From assembly GCF_052089425.1 (NCBI RefSeq), contig NZ_JBQCZW010000002.1, positions 1 through 64,000 on the forward strand: DNA of 64,000 bases, in the 5' to 3' direction. Source of the DNA: Ancrocorticia sp052089425. Its GTDB lineage: Bacteria; Actinomycetota; Actinomycetes; Actinomycetales; Actinomycetaceae. The notes beneath the pieces are model-generated. The model did not search any database. It saw only the letters and a list, made by a program, of their open reading frames with translations, and was not told the origin of the DNA. Of this stretch, positions 15,672 to 24,246 are shown one piece after another (position 1 is the first letter of the stretch; each line of letters starts with the position of its first letter). Both the position numbers and the translations under genes were made by a program.

Positions 15672-17051
15672 CTAGGACGCGCTATGTGCGGACGGTGCCG
15701 AACCCTGTGGCTTCGGGTTCGAATCGATGATCTTCGGGCGGCGCGAGGCGATGTATGGTGTTTCGCCTACGATCGCGTTGTGGCTGCGCCACAGGAGGTA
15801 CTTCATGCTCAGATTCGTCATCGTGGCGAAGCGGTTGCGGTTGGAGAGCAACTGCTGAACGTGCACGATCACCCAAATGAGCCATGCCGGGAAGCCCTTG
15901 AGCCGAATCGGCTTGGGGACGGGCAGGCCCTTGATCTCCGCGATGGCCGAGGCGCGACCGATCGTGGCCATCGTTCCCTTATCCGTGTAGGAGAATGCCT
16001 TGGGGACCGGGGCGCCGGAGATCTGAGCGGCGATCACGCTGGCCACATGCTGCCCGCCCTGAAGCGCCGGCTGCGCTAGCTGCGGCAGTGGCGTATCTGG
16101 GTTAACGGACACATCGCCAACAGCAAAAACATTGGCAAGCCCACGTACGCGTTGGTGATCGTCAACCTCGATGCGGCCGCCGCGGCCCTGAGGAAGGCCC
16201 CAATCAGCGATGGACGAATGCGCAGTGACGCCCGACGCCCAAATGACGATGGGGGTCTCCAAGAACGTCTGTTCGCCGGCATGCTCGACTGTCACACCGG
16301 TATTGGTGACTTCCTTGACCGCTGTTTCGAGGCGAAGGTCCACGCCACGTTCGCGCAGGGAATCAGCCGAGTATTCGCGCAACGATTCGGCGAACGGTCC
16401 AAGGACAGCCGGTCCCATTTCCACAAGGGAGATATGAATCCGGGATGGGTCAAGTTCAGGGTAGGTGACGGGCATGTCATGGTTGCGCATTTCCGCCAGT
16501 GCGCCCGCGGTTTCCACGCCGGTTGGGCCTGCTCCCACCACGACGATACGCAGATCGTGATCCTGATCGTTCATAGCGGCGTCCTCGAGCTCAGCGAAGA
16601 TCTTGTCACGCAGCTTGAGAGCCTGCGAGCGCCGGTACAAGGGCATGGAATTCTCGCGTGCGCCGGGGATGCCAAAGTAGTTGGCGGTCACGCCGGTTGC
16701 GATGATGAGGTAGTCATACTTCACCACGATGTTGCCATCGAGAGTGAGGGAACGGTCCGCGTGGTCCATCGAAAGAACCGTGCCGCGGACAAATCGCACG
16801 TTGTCTTGGCGCGCACGCACGGCCCGGAGGAACCACGTGACATCCCCCGGATTGAGTGCGGCGGTGGCCACCTGATAGAGCAGCGGCTGGAAGGTGTTGT
16901 AGGTGTGGCGATCGATGAGCGTGATATCTACATCGGCGTTCGCCAGCTTACGTACTGCGGCCAAGCCTCCGAAGCCACCGCCAATAACAACAACATGTGG
17001 GCGCTTTGCCGCTGTGCCTGTAGCCTGTCCAGCTTGTGCTCTATCTTGCAT
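15672..17051 (-). CDS. ndh: Type II NADH:quinone oxidoreductase
   Basis: Ndh is a peripheral membrane flavoprotein that passes electrons from NADH to quinone without pumping protons. The 459-residue protein shows the FAD-binding VVVIGGGFGGLAAVRKL at the start, the family motif HTYNTFQPLLYQVATA, the second nucleotide loop VVVGAGPTGVETAGALAE, FAVGDVSV for FAD, the quinone-site LAQPALQGGQHVA, and a C-terminal amphipathic membrane anchor around PAWLIWVIVHVQQLL. I favour ATG 17051: TAGTCT lies seven bases upstream and there is no ribosome site (leaderless). GTG 17057 is in frame as well. A remnant of a second copy of its 3' end is at 13473-13545. Confidence 0.93.
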   Translation of the reverse strand: MQDRAQAGQATGTAAKRPHVVVIGGGFGGLAAVRKLANADVDITLIDRHTYNTFQPLLYQVATAALNPGDVTWFLRAVRARQDNVRFVRGTVLSMDHADRSLTLDGNIVVKYDYLIIATGVTANYFGIPGARENSMPLYRRSQALKLRDKIFAELEDAAMNDQDHDLRIVVVGAGPTGVETAGALAEMRNHDMPVTYPELDPSRIHISLVEMGPAVLGPFAESLREYSADSLRERGVDLRLETAVKEVTNTGVTVEHAGEQTFLETPIVIWASGVTAHSSIADWGLPQGRGGRIEVDDHQRVRGLANVFAVGDVSVNPDTPLPQLAQPALQGGQHVASVIAAQISGAPVPKAFSYTDKGTMATIGRASAIAEIKGLPVPKPIRLKGFPAWLIWVIVHVQQLLSNRNRFATMTNLSMKYLLWRSHNAIVGETPYIASRRPKIIDSNPKPQGSAPSAHSAS

Positions 17052-17084
17052 GGACACCAGACTAACGTCCTAGATTGGCTCTCA

Positions 17085-18449
17085 CTAGAGCGGGGAAGCG
17101 TGTTTCTGGACACGGGGGTGGCGCGCGCCTTGCTCCGTGCGATATCTGTACGCGAGCCACATCAGCCAGCACGCGAGGATTGCGGCTCCCGCCAGCGGAG
17201 ATGCGTAGCTCGCTGCCGCCGTACAGATGCCGCCCGACCATCCGGAGGTGACGCGCTGGATCGTGCCAACAGGAATCGGGCCGAGTTCAGGGGTGTTGAT
17301 CGTCAGGGACTCCGCTTCAGTACTGCGCTGAGCCGCTATGCCGCGGGCCGCGATCACCGCGGCCGGTAGAAGCGTGAGGATCGGTATCCAGAGGTACGTG
17401 GGCCATGCGTTGGGTTGTGCCGCTGGCGATGCCGCGGCCACAGCGTGGGGCCATGCGCCGCTGGCCAGCCCGAGCGAAGGATCGGCCACCGTGACCGCCC
17501 ACATTCCGGCAAGGTAGACGGCGGCAAGGTAGGCCGCTCCAAGATAGACGATTGCGAGGCAAACGGCAGGCAGAGCGTTTCCAAGAAATACGGACCACGT
17601 GGCTCTCGGAACTCTGGCGAAACCGTGGCGAATACGAGATTCGCTCACCCAGTCAGTCCACACGGTAGAACTTCGGATGGCGTACCAGATGATCGATAGG
17701 GCGGCGAACGGCCACGCAAAGTCTGGAAGCCCGGCTGCGAGCAGTAGCGCGAACACCGTCAGGAGGGCTGCCGCGAACTTCCAGCTACTGCCGATGCCAC
17801 GCCAGAACACCGTGGAGAGAAGGTGGGCGCGACGCCTTAAGCGGCGCCGATTCCCGGTTGCGCGAACCCCGGCCCGATGCCGCAGAGCTGAGGCGTCCAG
17901 CTGCATGAGGCTCAGGGCAGCTCCCTTAGCGTTCGCGTCGGCCTCCATGAGACTCCAGCGGGCAACCGCGTACATGTTGGTGGAGATACGGTGGTTATCG
18001 CCTTGAACGGAAAGGCCGGCGCCGAGCGTGAGAGGGACAGATGCAATAAGCACGGCGCTCAGAACACAGATGGTGGCAACGCTGTAGCCGATGTGCACTG
18101 CAATGGTCACGAGAAAGATGCCACCGAACACGGCGATGATCGTGTTGACGCCGGCCACTTGCAGGAGCTGGAGCGCCGGCGGGACATCATGCGTGCGCCA
18201 CGCGAGTTCCGCGGGCGAGGCCCGAAATGGTCCGGCAAAGCGGGCGACTGCGAACTCTACAGCGCCAAGGGCACCCGCCGCGATCCACACGAGGGATGCA
18301 GCTGGAATGATCGCCTGACGAAAAGGTGCCGCGAGAGCAGGCGCAATCGAACTGGCAACCCCCGCCCAGAGTGCGGCGGCAACAGCCGCGCTCACAATCC
18401 AGTACCACGCCTCCGACGTCACACGGGCACCCTGTTGTCGTACTGTCAT
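17085..18449 (-). CDS. ABC transporter-associated integral membrane protein (putative permease)
   Basis: A 454-residue very hydrophobic protein with about ten predicted membrane helices (starting near residues 15, 45, 100, 125, 225, 250, 295, 320, 355 and 425) and a basic loop GNRRRLRRRAHLL at about 205-217. No conserved permease signature is recognised. Its ATG overlaps the stop of the ABC ATPase gene by one base (ATGA type), so it is almost surely the membrane partner of that ATPase. Together they would form an exporter with unknown cargo. The gene is followed by ndh on the same strand with a 33-base gap, but ndh appears to have its own promoter. Confidence 0.7.
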   Translation of the reverse strand: MTVRQQGARVTSEAWYWIVSAAVAAALWAGVASSIAPALAAPFRQAIIPAASLVWIAAGALGAVEFAVARFAGPFRASPAELAWRTHDVPPALQLLQVAGVNTIIAVFGGIFLVTIAVHIGYSVATICVLSAVLIASVPLTLGAGLSVQGDNHRISTNMYAVARWSLMEADANAKGAALSLMQLDASALRHRAGVRATGNRRRLRRRAHLLSTVFWRGIGSSWKFAAALLTVFALLLAAGLPDFAWPFAALSIIWYAIRSSTVWTDWVSESRIRHGFARVPRATWSVFLGNALPAVCLAIVYLGAAYLAAVYLAGMWAVTVADPSLGLASGAWPHAVAAASPAAQPNAWPTYLWIPILTLLPAAVIAARGIAAQRSTEAESLTINTPELGPIPVGTIQRVTSGWSGGICTAAASYASPLAGAAILACWLMWLAYRYRTEQGARHPRVQKHASPL

Positions 18450-19174
18450 CAGGTGCCAGAAGCCAAGGTGATGGTCGCGGAGACCTCCCCGAGAAGCTGC
18501 GGGGCGTGGGTGGCGGCGATGACGGCGCGTTTTCCCATGTGATGGTGGAGGACTCTGCCAAGGATCCCTTGAAAATCGGAGTCCAAGCGTTGCTCTGGTT
18601 CGTCAATAAAGAGGATGCGCCAGGGCCGCACGAGTATGGACGCTAGGGCGGCCCGGCGCTGCTGACCGGAGGAAAGAGAATACGGCACTCTGTCCGCTAG
18701 GTCGGCCACTCCAAAAATCTCGAGTGCCTCGGTTGGAGTGGTGATTGATTCTTCCTCAAAGAACACCTCGAAGTGGTCGCGAATGGTGAGCCCGCGTAGC
18801 CACATCCACTCGTCCATCACTGCGTAGGTTAGCTCGTGATGGTCGGGGGAAGACGGTGTTGTTGGACGCCCGCCGATGGTGTAGCTATCACATTCCATGG
18901 GCTGGTAGCCAGCGAGCCCCCGCAGAAGAGTTGATTTGCCCGCACCGTTAGGTCCAGTCACCGCGATCAACTCACCGGGGCGGGCCGAAACGTCTAACCC
19001 GTCAATAACGTCATCGCCGCCGTAACCAATCCGTGCGTTCGTCACCTCTAAAATCGGAGCCTGGGCGGCAGCGGGTTGGGAGGCGCCTCGCGGATCGCCA
19101 ACGGGAGCACCTCGGGGATCACCCACGGGAGCACCCTTGGGCGTATCTGCTGGCGTGGCAGCGGATACGCCCAT
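18449..19174 (-). CDS. ABC transporter ATP-binding protein
   Basis: A 241-residue ATPase. After a low-complexity N-terminal arm of about 35 residues come Walker A GPNGAGKSTLLRG (near 75), signature LSSGQQRRAALASIL (near 165), Walker B ILFIDEPEQRLD (near 188) and the H-loop ATHAPQ. The arm holds APVGDPRG repeated, encoded by 24-bp tandem units (19083-19130); related ATPases lack it. The gene starts inside the stop of the alcohol dehydrogenase gene (TAATG overlap) and its own stop overlaps the next start, so translation of all three is coupled. A strong hairpin (19139-19172) begins right after the ATG and could throttle initiation. Confidence 0.85.
   Translation of the reverse strand: MGVSAATPADTPKGAPVGDPRGAPVGDPRGASQPAAAQAPILEVTNARIGYGGDDVIDGLDVSARPGELIAVTGPNGAGKSTLLRGLAGYQPMECDSYTIGGRPTTPSSPDHHELTYAVMDEWMWLRGLTIRDHFEVFFEEESITTPTEALEIFGVADLADRVPYSLSSGQQRRAALASILVRPWRILFIDEPEQRLDSDFQGILGRVLHHHMGKRAVIAATHAPQLLGEVSATITLASGT
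19083..19130 (-). repeat. Two 24-bp in-frame units in the ABC ATPase arm
   Basis: 19083-19106 and 19107-19130 are near-identical, and a diverged third unit starts at 19131. They encode the repeated APVGDPRG peptide. Confidence 0.85.
19139..19172 (-). promoter_or_regulatory. mRNA hairpin covering the first codons of the ABC ATPase
   Basis: GGGCGTATC (19139-19147) and GATACGCCC (19164-19172) form a perfect 9-bp inverted repeat extended inward by GCTG/CAGC pairs. In the message the stem starts immediately after the AUG, inside the translational-coupling junction. It could reduce ATPase and permease synthesis relative to the dehydrogenase. Confidence 0.5.
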
Positions 19175-20325
19175 TACATCGAAGCTGAGAGAATTGCGTG
19201 AACCTCATCGTAGGTCAACACGATGGGATTGCCTTTCATCGAACTCGCATTCATTGCCGCCTTGGTGGCCGCGTCAAGCTGGTCCTCACTCAGGCCCAAG
19301 CTTGCCAAACCGTCAACGCCTAGCAGGGAAACGGTCTCGCGAATCCACGCGACGCCGTCTTCCGCGCGAGCTTCAGGGTTGCCGGTGAGGAGCTGGGCAA
19401 CAGTATCGTAACGAGCGATCGAAGGATTCTCAGGATCGCGCTCCTTCATCGCCGTAATGTTGGCCTCACAGCACTGGGCCAGCACAGCCGCGCACACGTT
19501 TCCGTGCGGCGCACCGGTCATTCCGCCCACGGGAGCGGCGATGCCATGAGCCGCCCCAAGCTTGGCGTTGGCAAGCGAGAGGCCCCCGAGCAGCGAAACG
19601 AACGCCATATCTTCACGGGCCCCATGGTTGGCGCCATCCGCATGGGCAACTCTCAGTCCGCGCGCGGCGCGCTGCATGCCTTCTTGAGCGAACAGATCCG
19701 TCAGTGGGTTTGCCTGACCTGATGTGAAGGGTTCGATGCACTGGGTCAGGGCATCCAAGCCAGACGAAGCGGTTACAGCCGGGGAACAGGAGAGCGTCAG
19801 AAGCGGATCCACGATGGCAACCGCGGGGATCATCGCCGGGCTGCGTAGGCTGGCCTTGAGCTTGTGCTCTGGCGAATAGATTGGCGCATTCGCCGTGACT
19901 TCGGCGCCGGTTCCTGACGTTGTAGGCAGAGCAATGACGGGAACGGATTGCGGCGCGAGTTTCTGCCCGCGGCCCACAACCTCCAGATAATCCATGAGAT
20001 CGCCCTGATTGCGCAGCAGGATTCCCACGGACTTCGCGGTATCGATCACCGAGCCGCCGCCCAGCGCAACAATAACGTCCGGATGCATCGCGGAGGCTGC
20101 GGCCACCGCAGCTCGCACCCCGTCAACAGACGGCTCTCCGGAGCTGCGCCAGATCTCGAGCTTCGCAAGATCCCCCAATTCCTTCAGCGGTGAGGCCTCG
20201 GCATCCGTATGACGCCCGGTAATCACAAACGCGCGATCACCAAACTTCGCCACCTCGCTCAGTAGCTGATCTGATGCCCCGTCACCAAACGTGATGCGGC
20301 CGGCTGTGCTGAAACTGAAGGACAT
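19174..20325 (-). CDS. Iron-containing alcohol dehydrogenase
   Basis: A 383-residue group III (iron-dependent) alcohol dehydrogenase. The NAD-binding domain has IVALGGGSVIDTAKSVG (GGGS) and LPTTSGTGAEVT. The helical domain has GLDALTQCIEPFTSGQANPL with metal ligands and AAHGIAAPVGGMTGAPHGNVCA, holding the His pair of the iron site. It interconverts alcohols and aldehydes or ketones with NAD(P)H; the substrate is unknown. The ATG has a strong AAAGGAG site. It is the first gene of an overlapping operon with an ABC ATPase and a membrane protein, an unusual pairing that hints the exported compound is an alcohol or carbonyl metabolite. Confidence 0.92.
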   Translation of the reverse strand: MSFSFSTAGRITFGDGASDQLLSEVAKFGDRAFVITGRHTDAEASPLKELGDLAKLEIWRSSGEPSVDGVRAAVAAASAMHPDVIVALGGGSVIDTAKSVGILLRNQGDLMDYLEVVGRGQKLAPQSVPVIALPTTSGTGAEVTANAPIYSPEHKLKASLRSPAMIPAVAIVDPLLTLSCSPAVTASSGLDALTQCIEPFTSGQANPLTDLFAQEGMQRAARGLRVAHADGANHGAREDMAFVSLLGGLSLANAKLGAAHGIAAPVGGMTGAPHGNVCAAVLAQCCEANITAMKERDPENPSIARYDTVAQLLTGNPEARAEDGVAWIRETVSLLGVDGLASLGLSEDQLDAATKAAMNASSMKGNPIVLTYDEVHAILSASM

Positions 20326-20394
20326 ACTGCTCCTTTGATTTGATCCTTGTAGTCGAGCATATAGTCAAGCTTGGCACATTTCTGGCGGCTCTAC

Positions 20395-21273
20395 TCAGCT
20401 TGCCGCTTGGCTTCCTCCTGACCGCTTCGCTTCCTCCTGAAGGATGGCCGAGAAATCGTGATCACCCAGCCCAGCCCGCTGGGCGCGAAGAAGCGCTTCG
20501 AGCGCAGCGCCGGTGGCCGGCAACGGATCGTTGGCGGTATGGATCATGAGCCGAGCGTCTTTGGCGATGGCGTCTGTAGAGAATTGAGCATCGGCGGTAT
20601 CGCGCCCTAGCGTGAAGTCCCGCTTGAAATCGGCCATCCAGCCCAAGCTAGTTCCCTTGAGGAGATCCAGAACTCGTTCGGCGGCGAATCCCTCGGCACC
20701 CCCAAGCCGAATGGCCTCGGCAACTCCCTGTGCGGTCACGGCTAGGGCAAGATTCGCCAGCAGTTTCGCGGTGGCGGCCTCGGGTGCGGATTCGAGAAGT
20801 TTGAGCCGATCGGGATCGGCGTAGGCGCTCACGGCGTCTGCCACTGTTTGCCGCGCCAGTGCATCGGTGCCGCCTACGTACACACCAAGTTTCCCGGCCC
20901 GAGCCGGAGCAAGCGTCCCAACAACAGGAGTGTGGACGTAACGCACTCCGCGCCCGTGAGCCCATGTTTCAAACTCGCGAGCATCCTCCGGTGCCACGGT
21001 GGTGACGTCCGCCCACACGGTTCCTTCGGGCAGCAACTCGGCCCCCGTCACAATCTCTCGCACGGTTGCCGGCCCGAACAGACAGGTAACAACAAGGTCA
21101 GCGCCGCGGATCGCCGCCCCTGCATCATCGGCGAGTTCAGCGCCCGCCTCCACCACCCGTTGAGCCTTCTTAGCGGTGCGGTTCCACACCGTGATGTCGT
21201 GCCCACCGTGCTCGATCAATCGGAGCGCGAGCTCCGTCCCCATACGGCCAGTTCCCAAAAAAGCAATACGCAT
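20395..21273 (-). CDS. Beta-hydroxyacid dehydrogenase family (3-hydroxyisobutyrate dehydrogenase-like)
   Basis: A 292-residue NAD(P)-dependent dehydrogenase. MRIAFLGTGRMGTELALRLIEHG is the dinucleotide fold with the GxGxMG fingerprint, followed by VWNRT. The substrate-binding site appears as VRYVHTPVVGTLAPARAGKLGVYVGG, and the catalytic Lys lies in TAKLLANLALA (N/T-K-x-x-x-N). It could act as 3-hydroxyisobutyrate, tartronate semialdehyde or succinic semialdehyde reductase. No pathway gene lies nearby. TAGTGT lies six bases before the ATG (21280-21285), consistent with a leaderless message; GGAG overlaps that spacer too close to serve as a normal site. Confidence 0.87.
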   Translation of the reverse strand: MRIAFLGTGRMGTELALRLIEHGGHDITVWNRTAKKAQRVVEAGAELADDAGAAIRGADLVVTCLFGPATVREIVTGAELLPEGTVWADVTTVAPEDAREFETWAHGRGVRYVHTPVVGTLAPARAGKLGVYVGGTDALARQTVADAVSAYADPDRLKLLESAPEAATAKLLANLALAVTAQGVAEAIRLGGAEGFAAERVLDLLKGTSLGWMADFKRDFTLGRDTADAQFSTDAIAKDARLMIHTANDPLPATGAALEALLRAQRAGLGDHDFSAILQEEAKRSGGSQAAS

Positions 21274-21447
21274 GGCTCCACACTAGTCCGCGTGTGCGGC
21301 TCGCGCGGACGCTTCCACCTTGTTCGATGCGTGATCGGTCCCGTGACAAGCCCGGGTGTCCGATCCGTTTCGCACGGGCGTCACATTTCGTTTCGCGTGG
21401 CCGCTGCGACCCGGTTACCGGTTCGGTCCAGCCGACACCTACGAGCT

Positions 21448-22005
21448 CTATTTCGCTCCGGCACCCCGCTGCCACTTGATGGGCGTCACGGTGCCGCTCT
21501 GCCAATCGCGGCGCAGCAGGCCGTAGGCCACAGAGGCCACCGGCTCCTCACCCTCTACCGGCCAAGATTCGCGGTAGTAGGCTTCCTGTACCCAGTGGGC
21601 ACTCTCGAAAACGCGCCGCATGGGAATGTTGTCCTCGCGGGTTTGCCCTTCGAGCCGCGTCACATCGGGCATCGTGGTGAAAGCAAAATCGGCGATGGCG
21701 CGCAGGCATTCCACGCCCAGACCTTGCCCCCGCACGGCCTCGGATAGCCGCAGATCGAAGAGCGGAGCGTCATCGTCCAGATCCTCGAAAATGACCAGCC
21801 CGATGCGGCCCTTCCACTTCTCTTCCAACCAGTACGTCGCGTGATCCGAATTTGTGTAGGCGCCCTCGGCGATCCGCTGGTTAACCAGCTCCGCGCTGGG
21901 CTGGGAGATCACGTGATACGGGAAGAAATTCGACGTCATGAAATCGATGAACGCCTCACGATCAGCCGTATCCTCGGGTTGAAAGGGAATGAGCGTGACA
22001 GACAT
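21448..22005 (-). CDS. GNAT-family N-acetyltransferase
   Basis: A 185-residue acetyltransferase of the RimJ/RimL-like GNAT group. The core has RIGLVIFEDL and LFDLRLSEAVRGQGLGVECLRAIADFAF (acetyl-CoA pyrophosphate loop, R-G-Q-G-L-G), then RLEGQTREDNIPMRRVFESAHWVQEAYYRESWP, which is typical of RimJ-like enzymes that modify protein N-termini or small amines. The acceptor is unknown. A TAGAAT -10 box lies exactly six bases before the ATG (22012-22017), so it is probably leaderless. Downstream lies the beta-hydroxyacid dehydrogenase gene on the same strand. Confidence 0.87.
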   Translation of the reverse strand: MSVTLIPFQPEDTADREAFIDFMTSNFFPYHVISQPSAELVNQRIAEGAYTNSDHATYWLEEKWKGRIGLVIFEDLDDDAPLFDLRLSEAVRGQGLGVECLRAIADFAFTTMPDVTRLEGQTREDNIPMRRVFESAHWVQEAYYRESWPVEGEEPVASVAYGLLRRDWQSGTVTPIKWQRGAGAK

Positions 22006-22056
22006 GGCGCGATTCTACGCGCGCAACGGCACGTTTCGCGGTAACGGCACCCCGGG

Positions 22057-22101
22057 TTTTTTAACGACGACGACGTTTTGAACGACGACGATACCTCCCC
22101 C
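22057..22101 (+). repeat. CGACGACGACG element, double copy
   Basis: A T-rich tract (TTTTTTAA) is followed by CGACGACGACG, then TTTTGAA, CGACGACGA and a C-rich tail. It lies between the GNAT start and the stop of the amidotransferase-like gene at 22110. It is a member of the dispersed family described in the findings. Confidence 0.8.
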
Positions 22102-22109
22102 GCAGATTC

Positions 22110-22823
22110 CTATCGGACAATCGGCGGAGGCTGGACGCCAACTTGTTCGGCGAATGCGTAGGCGATGCGTTGCCCGTTGAAGGAAACGCGCCCGTCAACT
22201 GCCTGGAGTGCGCTGAGCAGTGGTTCTTCTTCGCCGCCTTGGGCAACGTGCCAGCGTGCGATTTGCGCCGGGCTTGCCTCGGGATGGAACTGCAGAGCAA
22301 GGCCGGAACCAATGCGGAAAGCTTGGTAGTTGTAGGCGGTGGAGCTGGCCAAGAGCCGTGAATCCTGTGGCAGGCGCTCCACGGCATCGCTATGGGACAG
22401 GAAGCCCATGAGGACTTGATTCTTGGCTACATGGGAGATGATCGGATCGGAGAGTGCCGCATCTGTCAGGGTGAGTTCGGAGGCACCTTCTTCCAAGCCA
22501 GAAGGTCCGGGAACTGCCACGTGGCCGCCATATGCCTGAGCAAGAATTTGGTGCCCTAACCCGGTGGCAAGCACCGGAAGATGATTGTGGATCGCCTCTT
22601 TGAGGAGCCATCCCACTGGCTCGATCCACGGATGATCGATGCCATCATGGGAACTCATGAATCCGCCCAACAAGATGACGCCATCGCCAAGATCGGCAAG
22701 GGTTGGAACCGGGTCCTCCCACAGGTGCACCGTCTCCAATGTGATCCCACACTGAGTCAGCCACGCGTCAAATCGGTCAATCGTATGAGCGTGGTCTGGT
22801 TGCAGGATGGTTACCGTGGCCAT
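22110..22823 (-). CDS. Class I amidotransferase-like protein without the catalytic cysteine
   Basis: This 237-residue protein has the GATase fold: VILLGGFMSSHD, then LPVLATGLGHQILAQAYGG where active enzymes have GxCLGHQ, and finally ALQFHPEAS with the His-Glu pair. Gly stands in place of the nucleophilic Cys, so hydrolysis of glutamine is not expected. The rest of the fold, including the C-terminal ARWH segment typical of YfeJ-like GMP-synthase-type GATases, is well kept. It may be a binding or regulatory pseudoenzyme. The frame is intact, so this is not random decay. The start has no ribosome site; AAGAAT lies six bases upstream with a TG extension. Confidence 0.8.
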   Translation of the reverse strand: MATVTILQPDHAHTIDRFDAWLTQCGITLETVHLWEDPVPTLADLGDGVILLGGFMSSHDGIDHPWIEPVGWLLKEAIHNHLPVLATGLGHQILAQAYGGHVAVPGPSGLEEGASELTLTDAALSDPIISHVAKNQVLMGFLSHSDAVERLPQDSRLLASSTAYNYQAFRIGSGLALQFHPEASPAQIARWHVAQGGEEEPLLSALQAVDGRVSFNGQRIAYAFAEQVGVQPPPIVR

Positions 22824-23064
22824 AATTGGATTCTTGCAGGGTAGCAGGCCAATTGCCGCACTTTGGATGCGTGAGACTCCTTACCTTCCGCCAAATTGTG
22901 GGCTTTCACGCGGCTGTTCTGGGACAAAGGTAAGGCGTTTCACGGATGCGGCGGCCGGTGTCTCACGTCCCGGTGCTGCTGCACTGCGGCGTCCAGGGAT
23001 CTTTGCACGGATAGTGTGTAGAGGGTTGAATGGAGCGGGAACGCGCCTCAGGAAGGACACCACC

Positions 23065-24075
23065 ATGCGCTTATCACTTGTTCTGGGTTCGGGCGGCGCT
23101 CGCGGATACGCACACATCGGCGTGATCGAAGAAGCCAAGGCTCGCGGCCACGAGATCGTGGCGATCTCTGGCTGTTCGATTGGTGCGCTGGTTGGTGGGC
23201 TAGAAGCCGCAGGCGGACTCGATGATTTCACGGAGTGGGCGCGAGGGCTTTCGCAGCTTCAGGTTATACGGATGCTTGATCTGACGCTCGGGGAGGCGGG
23301 CTTCGTCAAGGCGGACAGAATTATCGAAGAGGTCAACGGATTCTGCGGAGGAGTCCGTATCGAGGATCTGCCCATTCCCTTCACCGCCGTTGCCAGCGAT
23401 CTGACCGCACGGCGCGAGGTGTGGTTTCAAGAAGGCATGCTGTACAAAGCGATTCGTGCATCGATTGCGATGCCGGGGGTGATCACTCCGGTACGCATGC
23501 AGGGCCATATCCTTGTGGACGGTGGCGTTTGCAATCCTGTCCCGATGGAGCCCACCCTTTCTGAGCCCTCGGACGCCACCGTAGCTGTGTCGCTCGCAGG
23601 CGGATCACCGTTGGTTCAATCCCGTTGGGCTGTGGCAAATTCGGACGAGATCCACGCCGAAAAAGACGGCACAGTGGCTTCTCGTGTGGCTCGCGAGTTC
23701 GAGGAGCTTATGCAATCTGAGACAGTCCGGTCATTGCAGGCGCGCATTGCTTCGCGCCCCCGCCGTGGCACCGCGGAAGCCGGGGGTACCACGGAAGCGG
23801 GAGGCACCACCGGCGATAGCATCACGGATCTTCCCGGCACTGCTGATCTCATTGAGCTGGGCAAAGCCGATATCTCAACACTGGACTTGGCACAGCAAGC
23901 CATCAGTACGATGCAATCAATGATTGAGCGGTATCGCGCCGCAGCTAACCCAGCACAAGTGAGGATCGCAGTGCCGCTGGGGGCCGGCGGCACGCTAGAT
24001 TTCCACCGCGCCAGTGAACTCATCGAGCTCGGCCGCGAACTGGCGGCCGAGGCCTTCGATCGAGCAGGAATCTAG
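23065..24075 (+). CDS. Patatin-like phospholipase
   Basis: Patatin-family lipases use a Ser-Asp dyad to cleave acyl esters. The 336-residue protein begins MRLSLVLGSGGARGYAHIGV with the oxyanion loop, then SGCSIGALVGG (GxSxG nucleophile) and VDGGVCNPVPMEP with the Asp. This resembles the RssA/YlbK bacterial type. ATG 23065 follows AGGAAGGACACCACC; the frame is open far upstream but that part is not patatin-like. Residues near 235-252 hold a Gly/Thr insert, GTAEAG-GTTEAG-GTTGDS, from three 18-bp tandem units (23767-23820). The partner gene upstream is divergent. Confidence 0.9.
   Translation: MRLSLVLGSGGARGYAHIGVIEEAKARGHEIVAISGCSIGALVGGLEAAGGLDDFTEWARGLSQLQVIRMLDLTLGEAGFVKADRIIEEVNGFCGGVRIEDLPIPFTAVASDLTARREVWFQEGMLYKAIRASIAMPGVITPVRMQGHILVDGGVCNPVPMEPTLSEPSDATVAVSLAGGSPLVQSRWAVANSDEIHAEKDGTVASRVAREFEELMQSETVRSLQARIASRPRRGTAEAGGTTEAGGTTGDSITDLPGTADLIELGKADISTLDLAQQAISTMQSMIERYRAAANPAQVRIAVPLGAGGTLDFHRASELIELGRELAAEAFDRAGI
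23767..23820 (+). repeat. Three 18-bp in-frame tandem units in the patatin gene
   Basis: 23767-23784, 23785-23802 and 23803-23820 encode GTAEAG, GTTEAG and GTTGDS. They are located between the catalytic domain and the C-terminal helices. Confidence 0.88.
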
Positions 24076-24181
24076 AGCAGGCCGCAGGGATTCAGAGTAG
24101 GCAGTGACGCCAAGCCCAACCTCAACGGTCCGATCATCGGGTGCGTACGTGGGTCATCCGCAACACTGCCACCGCCGAACC

Positions 24182-24221
24182 CACCCCACACGATCCGATC
24201 ATTGTGTGCGGACGTGGGGTG
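24182..24221. terminator. Bidirectional terminator hairpin with CGACGACGACG element
   Basis: CACCCCAC (24182-24189) pairs with GTGGGGTG (24214-24221), and CACAC/GTGTG forms an inner stem. It is followed by the repeat word CGTCGTCGTCG and TTAAAA. It separates the convergent patatin and fadD genes. Confidence 0.55.
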
Positions 24222-24246
24222 CCGTCGTCGTCGTTAAAATCCCCGA

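Noticed and set aside
16152..17369. 405-codon plus-strand frame opposite ndh
   Set aside because: It runs across the ndh gene and into the next gene on the other strand, with no recognisable protein.
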